DNA from: Streptomyces seoulensis
Lineage (GTDB): Bacteria > Actinomycetota > Actinomycetes > Streptomycetales > Streptomycetaceae
NCBI RefSeq assembly: GCF_004328625.1
Contig: NZ_CP032229.1
Span: forward strand, 3,286,001 to 3,350,000
DNA: 64,000 nucleotides
Reading direction: 5' to 3'
Part shown: positions 51,896 through 60,766 of the stretch, piece by piece
How positions within the stretch are numbered: the first letter of the stretch is position 1
Layout: each line of letters starts with the position of its first letter
Translations under genes and position numbers: made by a program
The notes under the pieces: generated by a model
Databases searched by the model: none
The model's input: only the letters and a program-made list of their open reading frames with translations
What the model was told of the DNA's origin: nothing

Positions 51896-52687
51896 TCACG
51901 GCCCCGGCACCACCAGCCCCCAGGCCCCCTCCGCCACCCGCCAGGTCCGCCTGCGTACCGGACCGGAGGTCTCCGCGTCGGCGCGGTAGTGGAAGTCCTC
52001 CCCCGTCACGGTGACCGTGCGGCCGCAGGAGCGGAGGGGGGTGGACTCTGCGCCCAGTGACACCGGGTGGATCTCCACCTCGGCCACCCCCCGCATCCCC
52101 GGTGTCACCGACACCGACTCCACCGGACGGTCCAGGTCGATCACCGTGACGCCGTCGATCTCGACCCGGAGCCGGGCCGGGCGGGCGGCGAGGGTGCGGA
52201 CCAGGGTGCGCAGCCACGGGCGGGTGCCGGCGCCGACCGGCTCGGCGGGGACGGACGCGGGCGGTATGCCCAGGGAGCCGAGCACGACGCCGTCGCTGTC
52301 GTCGACCAGGAGGTCCAGCTGCCGGGAGACCCCTTCCAGCACCGCCCGCGCCGAGGCGACCGGCCCTCCCGGCACCCCCAGCGAACGCGCCAGCCCCGCC
52401 GATCCGACCGGCACCACCGACAGCGCACATCCGGCCAGCTCGCGATGTCGGTGCAGCAGCGCCACCGCTCGAACAAGGGCTCGATCATCCCCGACGACCA
52501 CCGGCCGGCGCGACCCCCGCCGCCCCAGCGCGCGGGCGAATTCCTCCGGCCCGTCCGGCAGGCACACCTTCGCCGCCGCACCCGCGCTGAGCACGTCTTT
52601 CGCTATCCGTACGGACTCCCCGTCCGTGTGCCGGGCCATCGGATCGATGATCACAAGGAGCTGATCGGACGTCGCGGAAGTCGCCAC
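51896..52687 (-). CDS. Diacylglycerol-kinase-like protein lacking the GGDGT motif
   Basis: This 263-residue protein starts at GTG 52687 after GGCAGGA; the frame extends to 52819 without support. It has the N-terminal layout of lipid kinases (LLVIIDPMARHTDGESVRI, then GPEEFARALGRRGSRRPVVV) and the VVPVGSAGLARSLGVP segment corresponding to the PxGTGNDLAR loop. The essential GGDGT is replaced by GDDRAL, and the later loop lacks GTGND. It is therefore either inactive or binds a ligand. It is divergent from purA. Confidence 0.75.
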   Translation of the reverse strand: MATSATSDQLLVIIDPMARHTDGESVRIAKDVLSAGAAAKVCLPDGPEEFARALGRRGSRRPVVVGDDRALVRAVALLHRHRELAGCALSVVPVGSAGLARSLGVPGGPVASARAVLEGVSRQLDLLVDDSDGVVLGSLGIPPASVPAEPVGAGTRPWLRTLVRTLAARPARLRVEIDGVTVIDLDRPVESVSVTPGMRGVAEVEIHPVSLGAESTPLRSCGRTVTVTGEDFHYRADAETSGPVRRRTWRVAEGAWGLVVPGP

Positions 52688-52729
52688 CTCGGTCCTGCCT
52701 CGCTTCCTCGGGTAGCATCTTTGTGCAAG

Positions 52730-52757
52730 AGCCCCTTGCGCTATTGCGCCAGGGGCT
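52730..52757 (+). promoter_or_regulatory. Hairpin in the purA leader
   Basis: AGCCCCTTGCGC and GCGCCAGGGGCT form a 12-bp stem with one mismatch around TATT, followed by TCGTCTATT. It lies 106 nt before purA, just after a possible -10 (TAGCAT, 52713-52718), so it could be at the 5' end of the purA transcript as an attenuator or stabiliser. Confidence 0.45.
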
Positions 52758-52862
52758 TCGTCTATTCCGGGGCATCCGGTCCGACGGTCGTGCGAAGCGG
52801 CGATGAGCCATACGCCCACACCCCGACCATGGACATGCCCCGCCCGGAAGGGGTGTACGCGC

Positions 52863-54146
52863 GTGCCCGCACTTGTGCTGCTCGGTGCTCAGTGGGGTGA
52901 CGAGGGCAAGGGGAAGGCGACCGACCTGCTCGGTGGCTCGGTGGACTATGTAGTGCGCTATCAGGGCGGCAACAACGCCGGCCACACGGTCGTCGTGGGC
53001 GACCAGAAGTATGCGCTCCACCTCCTCCCCTCCGGAATCCTCTCGCCCAGCTGTACGCCGGTCATCGGCAACGGCGTCGTCGTCGACCCGTCGGTCCTGC
53101 TCTCCGAGCTGAGCGGTCTGAACGAGCGCGGCGTCGACACGTCGAAGCTCCTGATCAGCGGTAACGCGCACATCATCACGCCGTACCACGTCAGCATGGA
53201 CAAGGTCGCGGAGCGCTTCCTCGGCAAGCGGAAGATCGGCACCACCGGCCGGGGCATCGGCCCGACCTACGCCGACAAGATCAACCGCGTCGGCATCCGG
53301 GTCCAGGACCTCTACGACGAGTCGATCCTGACCCAGAAGGTCGAGGCGGCGCTCGACGTCAAGAACCAGATGCTCACCAAGCTCTACAACCGTCGCGCCA
53401 TCGCCGCCGACCAGGTCGTGGAGGAGCTGCTGGGCTACGCGGAGCAGCTGAAGCCGTACGTCGCCGACACCGTCCTGGTGCTCAACCAGGCGCTGGAGGA
53501 CGACAAGGTCGTGCTGTTCGAGGGCGGTCAGGGCACCCTGCTCGACATCGACCACGGCACGTACCCCTTCGTCACCTCCTCCAACCCGACCGCCGGCGGT
53601 GCCTGCACCGGCGCGGGCGTGGGTCCGACGAAGATCAGCCGGGTCATCGGCATCCTCAAGGCGTACACCACGCGTGTCGGCGCCGGTCCGTTCCCGACCG
53701 AGCTGTTCGACGCGGACGGCGAGGCGCTGCGCCGCATCGGTGGCGAGCGCGGTGTCACCACCGGCCGCGACCGCCGCTGCGGCTGGTTCGACGCGGTGAT
53801 CGCCCGCTACGCGACCCGCGTCAACGGCCTCACCGACTTCTTCCTCACCAAGCTGGACGTGCTCACCGGCTGGGAGGAGATCCCGGTCTGCGTCGCCTAC
53901 GAGATCGACGGCAAGCGGGTCGAGGAACTCCCCTACTCCCAGACCGACTTCCACCACGCGAAGCCGATCTACGAGACGCTGCCGGGCTGGTCCGAGGACA
54001 TCACCAAGGCGAAGTCCTTCTCCGACCTGCCGAAGAACGCGCAGAACTACGTGAAGGCGCTGGAGGAGATGTCCGGCGCGCCGATCTCCGCGATCGGTGT
54101 CGGTCCCGGCCGTGACGAGACGATCGAGATCAACTCGTTCCTCTAG
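52863..54146 (+). CDS. purA: Adenylosuccinate synthetase
   Basis: The protein has 427 residues from GTG 52863; longer starts to 52803 lack conserved sequence. It makes adenylosuccinate from IMP, GTP and aspartate in AMP synthesis. Motifs: [11 protein letters not shown] (GTP loop), [13 protein letters not shown], the IMP-binding [28 protein letters not shown] and [14 protein letters not shown]. Full length. Its stop is followed by a hairpin terminator. Confidence 0.97.
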   Translation: MPALVLLGAQWGDEGKGKATDLLGGSVDYVVRYQGGNNAGHTVVVGDQKYALHLLPSGILSPSCTPVIGNGVVVDPSVLLSELSGLNERGVDTSKLLISGNAHIITPYHVSMDKVAERFLGKRKIGTTGRGIGPTYADKINRVGIRVQDLYDESILTQKVEAALDVKNQMLTKLYNRRAIAADQVVEELLGYAEQLKPYVADTVLVLNQALEDDKVVLFEGGQGTLLDIDHGTYPFVTSSNPTAGGACTGAGVGPTKISRVIGILKAYTTRVGAGPFPTELFDADGEALRRIGGERGVTTGRDRRCGWFDAVIARYATRVNGLTDFFLTKLDVLTGWEEIPVCVAYEIDGKRVEELPYSQTDFHHAKPIYETLPGWSEDITKAKSFSDLPKNAQNYVKALEEMSGAPISAIGVGPGRDETIEINSFL

Positions 54147-54168
54147 GTCACACCGTCTGTACGTGGGT

Positions 54169-54208
54169 ACGCCCGCCGGTCCGCCCTATGGGCGCGCTCG
54201 GCGGGCGT
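54169..54208 (+). terminator. Hairpin terminator after purA
   Basis: ACGCCCGCCG pairs with CGGCGGGCGT (10 bp) around a 20-nt loop, 22 nt after the purA stop. Confidence 0.6.
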
Positions 54209-54237
54209 TCCGCGTTCCGGCGCGGTGGAATTTCTCC

Positions 54238-54429
54238 ATGAGCAGCGACCGGGAGATGTGCGGGGGGCCCTACGGCGAGGTGTCCGAGTGCGGGGACCCC
54301 GCGGTGTTCGAGGTGCGGCGGCACGACCGGTCGTCGTTGCCGGTCTGCCCACTGCATCTCGGCCCGTCCTTGTTGATGGGGTCGGGTGTGCTGTGGCCGC
54401 CGGAGATCAGCCTTGTCGCGCGTCCGTGA
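54238..54429 (+). CDS. Small Cys/His protein downstream of purA
   Basis: The protein has 63 residues from ATG 54238, with GGTGGAA 9 nt upstream. Cysteines at CGGPYGEVSECGDP and a CPLH motif near the middle could coordinate one zinc. The C-terminus is non-polar. It overlaps the DUF397 gene on the other strand at its last 23 nt. No family recognised; moderate coding support from composition and ribosome binding site. Confidence 0.5.
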   Translation: MSSDREMCGGPYGEVSECGDPAVFEVRRHDRSSLPVCPLHLGPSLLMGSGVLWPPEISLVARP

Positions 54430-54649
54430 GGAAGGTGGTCCACGCGGAGGGGGTTACGGCGAGGAGGGGGCCGTGGGTCTGCTTGGAGTCACGGACGTGG
54501 ACGGCGTCGGGGCAGGAAGCTACTTCGACGCAGTTGCCACCGCTGGCGCTGCTGTACGAGGACTTGTGCCAAGTGTAGGCAGTTTCCACGCAGTTGCCGC
54601 CACTGTCATTGCTGTAGCTCGACTTGAACCACAGGAGGGTGCTGGTCAT
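54407..54649 (-). CDS. DUF397 protein with duplicated motif
   Basis: The protein has 80 residues from ATG 54649. DUF397 proteins are small BldB/WhiJ-associated partners of XRE regulators. The family motif WxKSSYSSxxGGNCVEVA appears twice in a row (FKSSYSNDSGGNCVE, then HKSSYSSASGGNCVEVA), followed by VRDSKQTHGP and TTFLTDAR. It starts inside the 3' end of the XRE gene (44-nt overlap), so the two are co-translated. Confidence 0.9.
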   Translation of the reverse strand: MTSTLLWFKSSYSNDSGGNCVETAYTWHKSSYSSASGGNCVEVASCPDAVHVRDSKQTHGPLLAVTPSAWTTFLTDARQG

Positions 54650-55487
54650 TTCGCGCTTCTCCCGCCAACTTCCGGAGGAGGCTCACAGAGTCGTCCGGGC
54701 TCAGAGCCTGTGATCGGATCTTCGCATACCGGTGGGTTAGACGCGCCACCTTAACGGGATCGCTGACCAGCACGCTCTCGTCTTGAGCCTCCAGGTAGAC
54801 CACGTGGTGGTGTTCACTGGTCGTGACCAGCGTCATGTCGCCGTCGGTGCCCGCGTGAGCACCCTTTGCCCCTCGGTTCAGGCGCAGTACTTGCAGGCTC
54901 ACGTTGTCCCGCTCGGCGTCCTCGGCGAGCGCGTACAACTGCTCGCTCATGATGTCCTGGCTCCCGATCGTACGGAGGAGTGCGGACTCGTCAAGGACCG
55001 TCTCGATCAGGGGCGTCGGACCCGTACGGTCGAAGAGGGCCCTCCGGGCGATACGGGCGTCGACCAGCTCGTCCACCTCGGCCTTCGAGAGCGCGGGAGA
55101 ACCTCCGCCGATCAGCGCACGCGCATAGTTCTCCGTCTGGAACAGGCCAGCGATCACGTACGTCTCGTAGGAGGACAGGGAGACCGCCTCCGCCTCCATC
55201 AGCGCGAAGTCCTGGAACTGCGCCGGGTACTTGTCCAGCAGGATGAATTTCCGGGCCATCTCGAAGATGCCCATCCCATCCCCGAGCACCCGCTCCAGTT
55301 CCATCAGCATCTTGTCGCTCGCGGGCTGCGCGCACGTCTCCATCGCGCTGATCGCGGACGCGGTGTAGCCGATGAGACGGCCCAACTCCTCCTGCGTCAG
55401 ACCCAGCTGCTCACGTCGGGCCTTCGCGAAGGTGGCGATCATGCGTGCCGTCCCGCTCGCCGCCGTCTTGTTCGCCGCTCGCGCCAT
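54606..55487 (-). CDS. XRE-family regulator with DUF5753 domain
   Basis: The protein has 293 residues from ATG 55487, which has AGGGGT about 9 nt upstream; a TTG at 55508 is less likely. The helix-turn-helix lies at about residues 18-70 (RREQLGLTQEELGRLIGYTA, with SAISAMETCAQPA). The DUF5753 region follows, with the YVIAGLFQTENYARAL and RRALFDRTGPTP segments and HHHVVYLEAQ. Partnered by DUF397, this is a WhiJ-like pair; family members regulate development and antibiotic production in Streptomyces. Target genes are not known. Confidence 0.92.
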   Translation of the reverse strand: MARAANKTAASGTARMIATFAKARREQLGLTQEELGRLIGYTASAISAMETCAQPASDKMLMELERVLGDGMGIFEMARKFILLDKYPAQFQDFALMEAEAVSLSSYETYVIAGLFQTENYARALIGGGSPALSKAEVDELVDARIARRALFDRTGPTPLIETVLDESALLRTIGSQDIMSEQLYALAEDAERDNVSLQVLRLNRGAKGAHAGTDGDMTLVTTSEHHHVVYLEAQDESVLVSDPVKVARLTHRYAKIRSQALSPDDSVSLLRKLAGEARNDQHPPVVQVELQQ

Positions 55488-55575
55488 TGCGATCACCCCT
55501 GGACTCAACCGAACTCAACCGGTCCTCAACGGATGCCCCCGACTCCCGACCGTTCCGATGGGTCGACGGAGAGTC

Positions 55576-56043
55576 ATGGAAACCGTAGCGTCGCCTGCCG
55601 AAACTGATTGCATGAATACGCAAAGTCACGCGGACATCCAATGGGTTCCCGCCATGGGCATCCAACTCCGGCGGGCCGGGGTGCAGTTCGACGCGGTGCG
55701 GGTGGACGGCGACCGGGGGCGGGACATCGCGGACCGGATGGCGCGGATGACCGGGGGTGATCCGGGGCCGGTGGTGGAGTCGGGGAGCGGGCGCAGGTGC
55801 GTGTACTTCCTGGTCGCGCCGGGGAGTACCGCGCATCACGCCTGGCCGGCCGAGGCCACGCGGCTCACGAGCGGCCCGTACCGGGTGAGCTACATCCCGG
55901 TTCCGGCGCTGGACGGGCAGACCTGGCCGCTGGGCTGGCGGTTTCCCCCGACCGCGCCGGACCGGTTCGTGCACACGCTGCTGCTGCGGGCGGCGCTGCT
56001 GGACGGGAGCCAGGGGCCGCCGCAGCCGCCGGAGCTCAACTGA
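55576..56043 (+). CDS. Protein of unknown function beside the XRE gene
   Basis: This 155-residue protein starts at ATG 55576, close after GGAGAG; ATG 55612 is possible but lacks a ribosome binding site. The sequence is mixed alpha/beta, with GIQLRRAGVQFDAVRVDGDRG, VVESGSGRRCVYFLVAPGS and the TWPLGWRFPPTAPDRFVH segment. No known domain is recognised. It is divergent from the XRE/DUF397 pair, a position often taken by regulated partner genes, and overlaps the next gene by 8 nt at their 3' ends. Confidence 0.7.
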   Translation: METVASPAETDCMNTQSHADIQWVPAMGIQLRRAGVQFDAVRVDGDRGRDIADRMARMTGGDPGPVVESGSGRRCVYFLVAPGSTAHHAWPAEATRLTSGPYRVSYIPVPALDGQTWPLGWRFPPTAPDRFVHTLLLRAALLDGSQGPPQPPELN

Positions 56044-56686
56044 AGACGATCATCGAACCCTGGGCGAGGGAGCGGGTCGCGGCGGCGTGCAGGCCGAGCC
56101 AGACGTGCCGTTCGCGGGCGAAGGGGCTCGGGTCGTAGGGCGCCGGGACGGCGGGCTCCTCCAGCTCGGTGGGGGCCGAGGGGGGCGTCGGGGCGGCGGG
56201 CGGGTTCGCCGGGTCGATGCCGATGGCCGGGGCGACCTGCTCCAGCTCGCGCAGCAGGGCGTGCGAGGAGCCCAAGGGGCCGCCACCGGCGAGGAGTTCG
56301 TCGTTGGAGAGGGGCTGGGTGAAGTCCAGCGGGACGTAGGCGCCGGCGTGGTCGTAGTGCCAGACCAGGTGGGACTGCTGCGCGGTTGACTCGAACATTT
56401 CGAGCAACTGCTCGTAATCGCCGCCCAGCTCCCCCACAGGGGTGACGGGGAGGCCGCAGAGCTGGAGCAGGTGGGCGCGGCGCAGGAAGTGCAGCGCGTC
56501 GTAGTCGAATCCCGCTACGGGGGCGACCTCGCCGTTCAGGCCCGGCATGTACTGGTAGACCGGGACCGGGGGGAGCCCGGCGGTGGCCAACGCGTCGTTG
56601 TAGACGGCCAGTTCCTCGGCGAACGGGTTGTCCGGCGTGTGGCACAGCACGTCCACGAGCGGCACCAGCCACAGGTCACAGGCCAA
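56036..56686 (-). CDS. Conserved hypothetical protein
   Basis: The protein has 216 residues from TTG 56686, with GGAG 8 nt upstream; no better start is seen. The N-terminal part (WLVPLVDVLCHTPDNPFAEE) and the SHLVWHYDHAGAYVPLDFTQ segment look globular; a Pro/Ala-rich linker precedes a final RERHVWLGLHAAATRSLAQG. I do not recognise the family. It converges on 55576 and is divergent from the SDR gene. Confidence 0.65.
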   Translation of the reverse strand: MACDLWLVPLVDVLCHTPDNPFAEELAVYNDALATAGLPPVPVYQYMPGLNGEVAPVAGFDYDALHFLRRAHLLQLCGLPVTPVGELGGDYEQLLEMFESTAQQSHLVWHYDHAGAYVPLDFTQPLSNDELLAGGGPLGSSHALLRELEQVAPAIGIDPANPPAAPTPPSAPTELEEPAVPAPYDPSPFARERHVWLGLHAAATRSLAQGSMIVFS

Positions 56687-56887
56687 GAAAGGACTCCTCG
56701 CATCGTCCGCTGCGGGGGGTCTCCTCGCACACGGGTGGACCAGGCAGCGTAGTCCGTACGGCGGGCCATAGGAAAGCCCTATGGCCCCTGCTGCTATTCG
56801 GTCTTTGATTACCCCTCTTTTCCGGGCCTACGGTGAAGCGACTCGACGAGAAGTCCGCCGGGAATTGTCCAAGAGGGGAACGCTGAA

Positions 56888-57658
56888 ATGGCCACCACGG
56901 AAAACGGCACGGGAACACCGGAACTCAAGGGAAAGCGGGCCCTGGTCACCGGGGGTACGCGAGGCATCGGGGCGGGCATCGTGGCCCGGCTCCTGGAGGC
57001 CGGCGCGGAGGTGCTCACCACCGCCCGCTCGGAGCCGGACGAGGTGCCGGAGGGGGTCCGGTTCGTCGCGGCCGACGTGCGGAGCCGGGAGGGGGCGGAG
57101 GAGCTGGCGGCGGCTGCCGTGGACGTGCTCGGCGGGGTGGACATCCTGGTCCACAACGCGGGCGGCGCGAGCCCGTACGAGTCCGCCACCGCCATCCCGG
57201 ACGAGGTCTGGCTGGACGCGCTGAACCTGAACCTGCTGGCCTCGGTGCGGCTCGACGCCCTGCTGGCACCGGCGATGCGGGAGAGGGGGTCGGGCGCGAT
57301 CGTGCACGTCTCCTCGGCCGCCGTGCCGGTCGCCTTCCCGCCGTTCCTGCACTACACGGTGGCGAAGGCCGGGCTGGAGAACTACAGCAAGGGCCTGGCC
57401 GCCGAGCTGGCCCCGGCCGGGGTGCGGGTCAACACGGTCACGCCGGGGCGGGTCACCACGCCCGGCGGGGAGGCGACGCGGGAGCAGTGGGCGAAGCTCG
57501 ACCCGACGCAGAGCGGGGAGGTGTCCCTCGTACCGCTGGGGCGGGACGGGGAGCCGGACGACATCGCTCGGGCGGTGCTGTTCCTGGTCTCCGACCGGGC
57601 GAGCTGGGTCACCGGAAGCAATTTCGTGATCGACGGCGGAGAATTCCCCCGGGGCTGA
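56888..57658 (+). CDS. Short-chain dehydrogenase/reductase
   Basis: This 256-residue classical SDR starts at ATG 56888 after AGAGGGGAACG. The cofactor motif is TGGTRGIGAG (residues about 20-29); NAGG is the structural motif; the catalytic Ser and YTVAK occur in VSSAAVPVAFPPFLHYTVAK. It oxidises or reduces an alcohol/ketone with NAD(P). The C-terminus GSNFVIDGGEFPRG is typical. It is convergent with the LysR gene (3-nt gap), which may not control it. Confidence 0.93.
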   Translation: MATTENGTGTPELKGKRALVTGGTRGIGAGIVARLLEAGAEVLTTARSEPDEVPEGVRFVAADVRSREGAEELAAAAVDVLGGVDILVHNAGGASPYESATAIPDEVWLDALNLNLLASVRLDALLAPAMRERGSGAIVHVSSAAVPVAFPPFLHYTVAKAGLENYSKGLAAELAPAGVRVNTVTPGRVTTPGGEATREQWAKLDPTQSGEVSLVPLGRDGEPDDIARAVLFLVSDRASWVTGSNFVIDGGEFPRG

Positions 57659-57661
57659 AAC

Positions 57662-58537
57662 TCAGGAGCCGGACCAATTCTCCTGGCGGAGGAATTCCAG
57701 CAGGGCCGTCTCGGCCGGGCCGGCCGGGTTCCGGACCACGGCGATGACGGGCTGGGCCACGGCGGGGGACACCGGGCGCGCGAGGTGTTCGTGGCTCGCG
57801 GGGACCGCCGACGCGGGGACGAGGGTGGCGCCGAGTCCCTGGGCGGCCCAGCGGACGGCGGTCGCGGTCTGGGAGACGCGGGCGACGGTGTCGGGCTCCG
57901 GGTCGGTCTCCCGCAGCGCCTCCACGAGAACACCGTCCAGCGCGCTGTCCCGGTCGAACCGGACCCAGGGCTCGCCCTTGAGGTCGCGCAACTCGACGCG
58001 CGGTGAGCCGAGTTGTTGATGCCCCTCCCCGAGCACCACCACGAACTCCTCTTCGCCCAGGCGGTGGGCGTCCGCCGGGGTCCGGTCGCACTTCGCCATC
58101 AGGGCCAGGTCCAGTACGCCCCTGCGGCACAGCCGGTCCAGCTCGGCGGAACTCGGCTCCTCGGAGAGGGTGACCTCCAGCCGGGGGAACCGTCGCCGCA
58201 GCTCTCCGAGCGCCTCGGGCAGCTGCCGCGTACCGAACCCCATCTGCGCGGCGACGGTCAGCTCCCCCACCAGCTCGGCCGCCCCGGCCCGCGCGGTGGC
58301 CGTAGCCCGGCGCGCGGCACTGACGGCCACCTGCGCCTCCCGCAAAAACGCCCGCCCCACCACGGTAGGCGTCAGCCCACTCGGCGTCCGAGCGAACAGC
58401 TCCACCCCGAGCTCCCGCTCCAGCCCCCTGATCTGCTGAGACATCGACGGCTGAGCCACCCGCAACCGCTCCGCCGCCGCCGTCACAGATCCTTCCTCGG
58501 CCACGGCAAGGGCGTACTCGAACTGGCGCAGACTCAT
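57662..58537 (-). CDS. LysR-family transcriptional regulator
   Basis: The protein has 291 residues from ATG 58537; the frame is open far upstream, but the MSLRQFEYALAVAEEGSVTA start is the family N-terminus. The winged helix (AAERLRVAQPSMSQQIRGLE) is followed by the substrate-binding domain with the LVGELTVAAQMGF hinge and a late GLGATLVPASAV. It should be a ligand-responsive activator or repressor. It is divergent from the eCIS-core gene and convergent with the SDR gene, so either may be a target. Confidence 0.93.
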   Translation of the reverse strand: MSLRQFEYALAVAEEGSVTAAAERLRVAQPSMSQQIRGLERELGVELFARTPSGLTPTVVGRAFLREAQVAVSAARRATATARAGAAELVGELTVAAQMGFGTRQLPEALGELRRRFPRLEVTLSEEPSSAELDRLCRRGVLDLALMAKCDRTPADAHRLGEEEFVVVLGEGHQQLGSPRVELRDLKGEPWVRFDRDSALDGVLVEALRETDPEPDTVARVSQTATAVRWAAQGLGATLVPASAVPASHEHLARPVSPAVAQPVIAVVRNPAGPAETALLEFLRQENWSGS

Positions 58538-58852
58538 GGCATCCCGGTCCCTCCGTGGTCTCAGCCCCCTAGGGGGAACTACCACGCGGCTTCCCGGATT
58601 CCCCGGGCCGGGGTCGCCCGGGAACCGCACTTCACCGATGGCTCGCATGTCACCGAGCGGCTGACACCGGGCGCTCGGCCGGATGGCCGAGGTGGCCGAG
58701 GGCGGGAAGTAGCGGGTGGGCCGGGTTCCCCGTCGTCCGCCCGCCGTTGCCCGGTGCGTGCCCCGACACTGCCCCCGCGGCCCTGGCCGGGAGAAGTGGG
58801 CGCGCGGTATCACGGAGGGACGACCACTGGCGCGTCGGAAGGCTCCTGATGC
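58538..58852. other. Divergent region between LysR and eCIS-core genes
   Basis: 315 nt without a credible gene. It contains the perfect palindrome CCCCCTAGGGGG (58565-58576) 28 nt from the LysR start, and GC-rich hairpins around 58590-58620 (CCCGGG arms). GGAAGG at 58837-58842 is the ribosome binding site of the + strand gene. LysR operators should lie here; none is certain. Confidence 0.4.
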
Positions 58853-59923
58853 ATGCCCATCAGCCAGCACACCAGGGGTGAACGCGAGTCGGGGAAGACC
58901 GGGCGCCGCACGCCCGCGGCGCCCGAGAAGGCGACCACGCGGCCGGGGCCCGGTTCCCTGGCCGGGTTGCAGGGCGCCGTCGGGAACGCCGCCGTGGTGC
59001 GGATGGTGCAGCGCGCGGCGCCGGAGACCCACCGGCACGGCGCGGGGTGCGGGCATGAGGAAGAAGCCGACGTGCAGCGGGCTGCCGTCGAGGAGGCGGT
59101 CCAGCGAGCGGCCGTGCACGACGTGCTGAGCGGCTCCGGCAGACCGCTGGACCAGCCGACGCGTACGGAGATGGAGGGCCGGCTCGGCGCCGACCTCTCC
59201 GACGTCCGCGTGCACACCGGCCGCGCGGCCACGGATTCGGCGGCGCAGATGGGCGCCCGCGCCTACACGTCCGGCAGCCACATCGTGATCGGCAAGGGGG
59301 GCGGCGACCGGCACACCCTGGCGCACGAGCTGACGCACGTGATCCAGCAGCGCAACGGGCCCGTCTCCGGTACGGACACCGGGCAGGGCTACTCCGTGTC
59401 CGACCCCTCGGACCGCTTCGAGCGCGCCGCGGAGGCCAACGCCCGCAAGGTGATGTCCGGACCCGCGCCGGGCGGGCAGGGGCGGACCGGGGAGGGAGGC
59501 GGGGACCCGGGCGCGTCCCGTCCGGCCGCCGGCGCGCCGGTGCAGCGGAAGCTGGAGACCGTCACCACGGAGTCGGCCACCGTCTCGCACTACGCGCCCA
59601 CCAAGGAGGACGCGCCCGTCCTCAACGACCTGGGGATCAAGCGTCCCAAGGTGGTGACGGGAAGCATCGACCCGACGTCCACCAAGGGACGCCCCGCCGC
59701 CAGGCCGTCTACACACTGGACGACGCCCTGTCCGACTCGTCCTCCGACAGCGAGAGCAGCTCGCAGGACGGCAGCCGGCAGACCGACGTCAGCATGGGCG
59801 GCGAGGCTTCGCCTCCCCAGAGCTGGCTCCTTCTGTCCCCGTCCCTCGATTCCCAGGACGACAGTTCCGACCCCGACTACTCCCCGAGCCGCTGACGACA
59901 ACGACGACGCCATGTCGACCTAG
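58853..59923 (+). CDS. eCIS-core-domain (DUF4157) protein with 3' frameshift
   Basis: The open frame gives 356 residues from ATG 58853. Residues about 95-165 are the eCIS core/DUF4157 domain with the zinc-protease-like LAHELTHVIQQRNG (HExxH). From about 59690 the frame loses character. The other frame (codons starting at 59701, reading QAVYTLDDALSDSSSDSES and ending at TGA 59893-59895) has strong GC third positions and an acidic Ser-rich tail. One base is therefore missing relative to the expected gene, by mutation or sequencing error. A further ATG at 58849 with ideal spacing from GGAAGG leads into an early stop, so the 5' end may also be affected. No contractile-injection genes are nearby. 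Role unknown. Confidence 0.7.
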   Translation: MPISQHTRGERESGKTGRRTPAAPEKATTRPGPGSLAGLQGAVGNAAVVRMVQRAAPETHRHGAGCGHEEEADVQRAAVEEAVQRAAVHDVLSGSGRPLDQPTRTEMEGRLGADLSDVRVHTGRAATDSAAQMGARAYTSGSHIVIGKGGGDRHTLAHELTHVIQQRNGPVSGTDTGQGYSVSDPSDRFERAAEANARKVMSGPAPGGQGRTGEGGGDPGASRPAAGAPVQRKLETVTTESATVSHYAPTKEDAPVLNDLGIKRPKVVTGSIDPTSTKGRPAARPSTHWTTPCPTRPPTARAARRTAAGRPTSAWAARLRLPRAGSFCPRPSIPRTTVPTPTTPRAADDNDDAMST

Positions 59924-60612
59924 CCGCCCGCGAGTTCCTCGACCATCTCCAGGGCGTGCGCGTTGGCCGCGGCGACGATCGCGCGGGCGGCCTCGGGGTC
60001 GTGGGCCGACAGGGCGTCGACCAGGTCTATGTGGCCGGCCCACAGGCGGCCGCGGACCTCGGGGAGGCGGCGGAGGTGCTGGACCGCGCAGACCCAGGAG
60101 CGGACGCGGAGCCGGTGCAGGAACTCGGCGAGGTAGGGGTTGCCGAACAGCACGCTCAGCTCGCGCCAGAAGCGGAGGTCGTACCCGATGAGGACGGTGA
60201 GGTCACCGGCCGCGTTGGCCCGCTGGGCCTCCTCGCCGCGCCGCCGTACGGTCGCGAGCGCGGCGGCGGTGTCGGGGTTCCCTGGGTCCGCGAAGGCGGG
60301 GTGGCCCTGGCCGAGGACGCGGAACATGCCCTCGGTGACCAGCGAGCGGGCCTCGATCATGCCCCGGTAGTCGGCGAGGGAGTACTCGGGGACGCGGAAG
60401 CCCCGGTGGTGGTCGGCCTCCAGCAGGGCCTGCGCCGACAGGTCGACCAGGGCCTCGCGCACCGGCGTCGCGGAGACCCCGTACAGGTCCGCGATCTCCT
60501 TCACGGTGAACGCCCGCCCCGGCAGCAGCCGCCCGGCCAGCACCTCGTCGCGCAGCGCGTCGGCGATCTGCTGTCGCAAGGTACTGCGCGTCACAGCGCC
60601 GTAGCCGGGCAT
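59920..60612 (-). CDS. GntR/FCD-family transcriptional regulator
   Basis: This 230-residue protein begins at ATG 60612, after GAGGAGA. The GntR winged helix (TLRQQIADALRDEVLAGRLL, with DLYGVSATPVREAL) occupies residues about 10-75. The C-terminal FCD domain has helices with the metal-binding-type Asp/His pattern (YDLRFWRELSVLFGN, and HIDLVDALSAHD). It should respond to a small carboxylate or amino acid. Its 3' end overlaps the eCIS frame by 4 nt. It is separated from the TetR gene by about 150 nt. Confidence 0.92.
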   Translation of the reverse strand: MPGYGAVTRSTLRQQIADALRDEVLAGRLLPGRAFTVKEIADLYGVSATPVREALVDLSAQALLEADHHRGFRVPEYSLADYRGMIEARSLVTEGMFRVLGQGHPAFADPGNPDTAAALATVRRRGEEAQRANAAGDLTVLIGYDLRFWRELSVLFGNPYLAEFLHRLRVRSWVCAVQHLRRLPEVRGRLWAGHIDLVDALSAHDPEAARAIVAAANAHALEMVEELAGG

Positions 60613-60766
60613 CGTCCCGGGGTCTCCTCACACGAATGGGGCCGCTCTCGTACGTCCGTGCCTATTCCCACAACCCCTTACGAGCACGTCACCTTACGCG
60701 TTCACCCCTGCCGGGCATCAGCCCCGGTGCCCTTTATGTGTGTGGGGGGATGGTGTGTGGGCCGCG

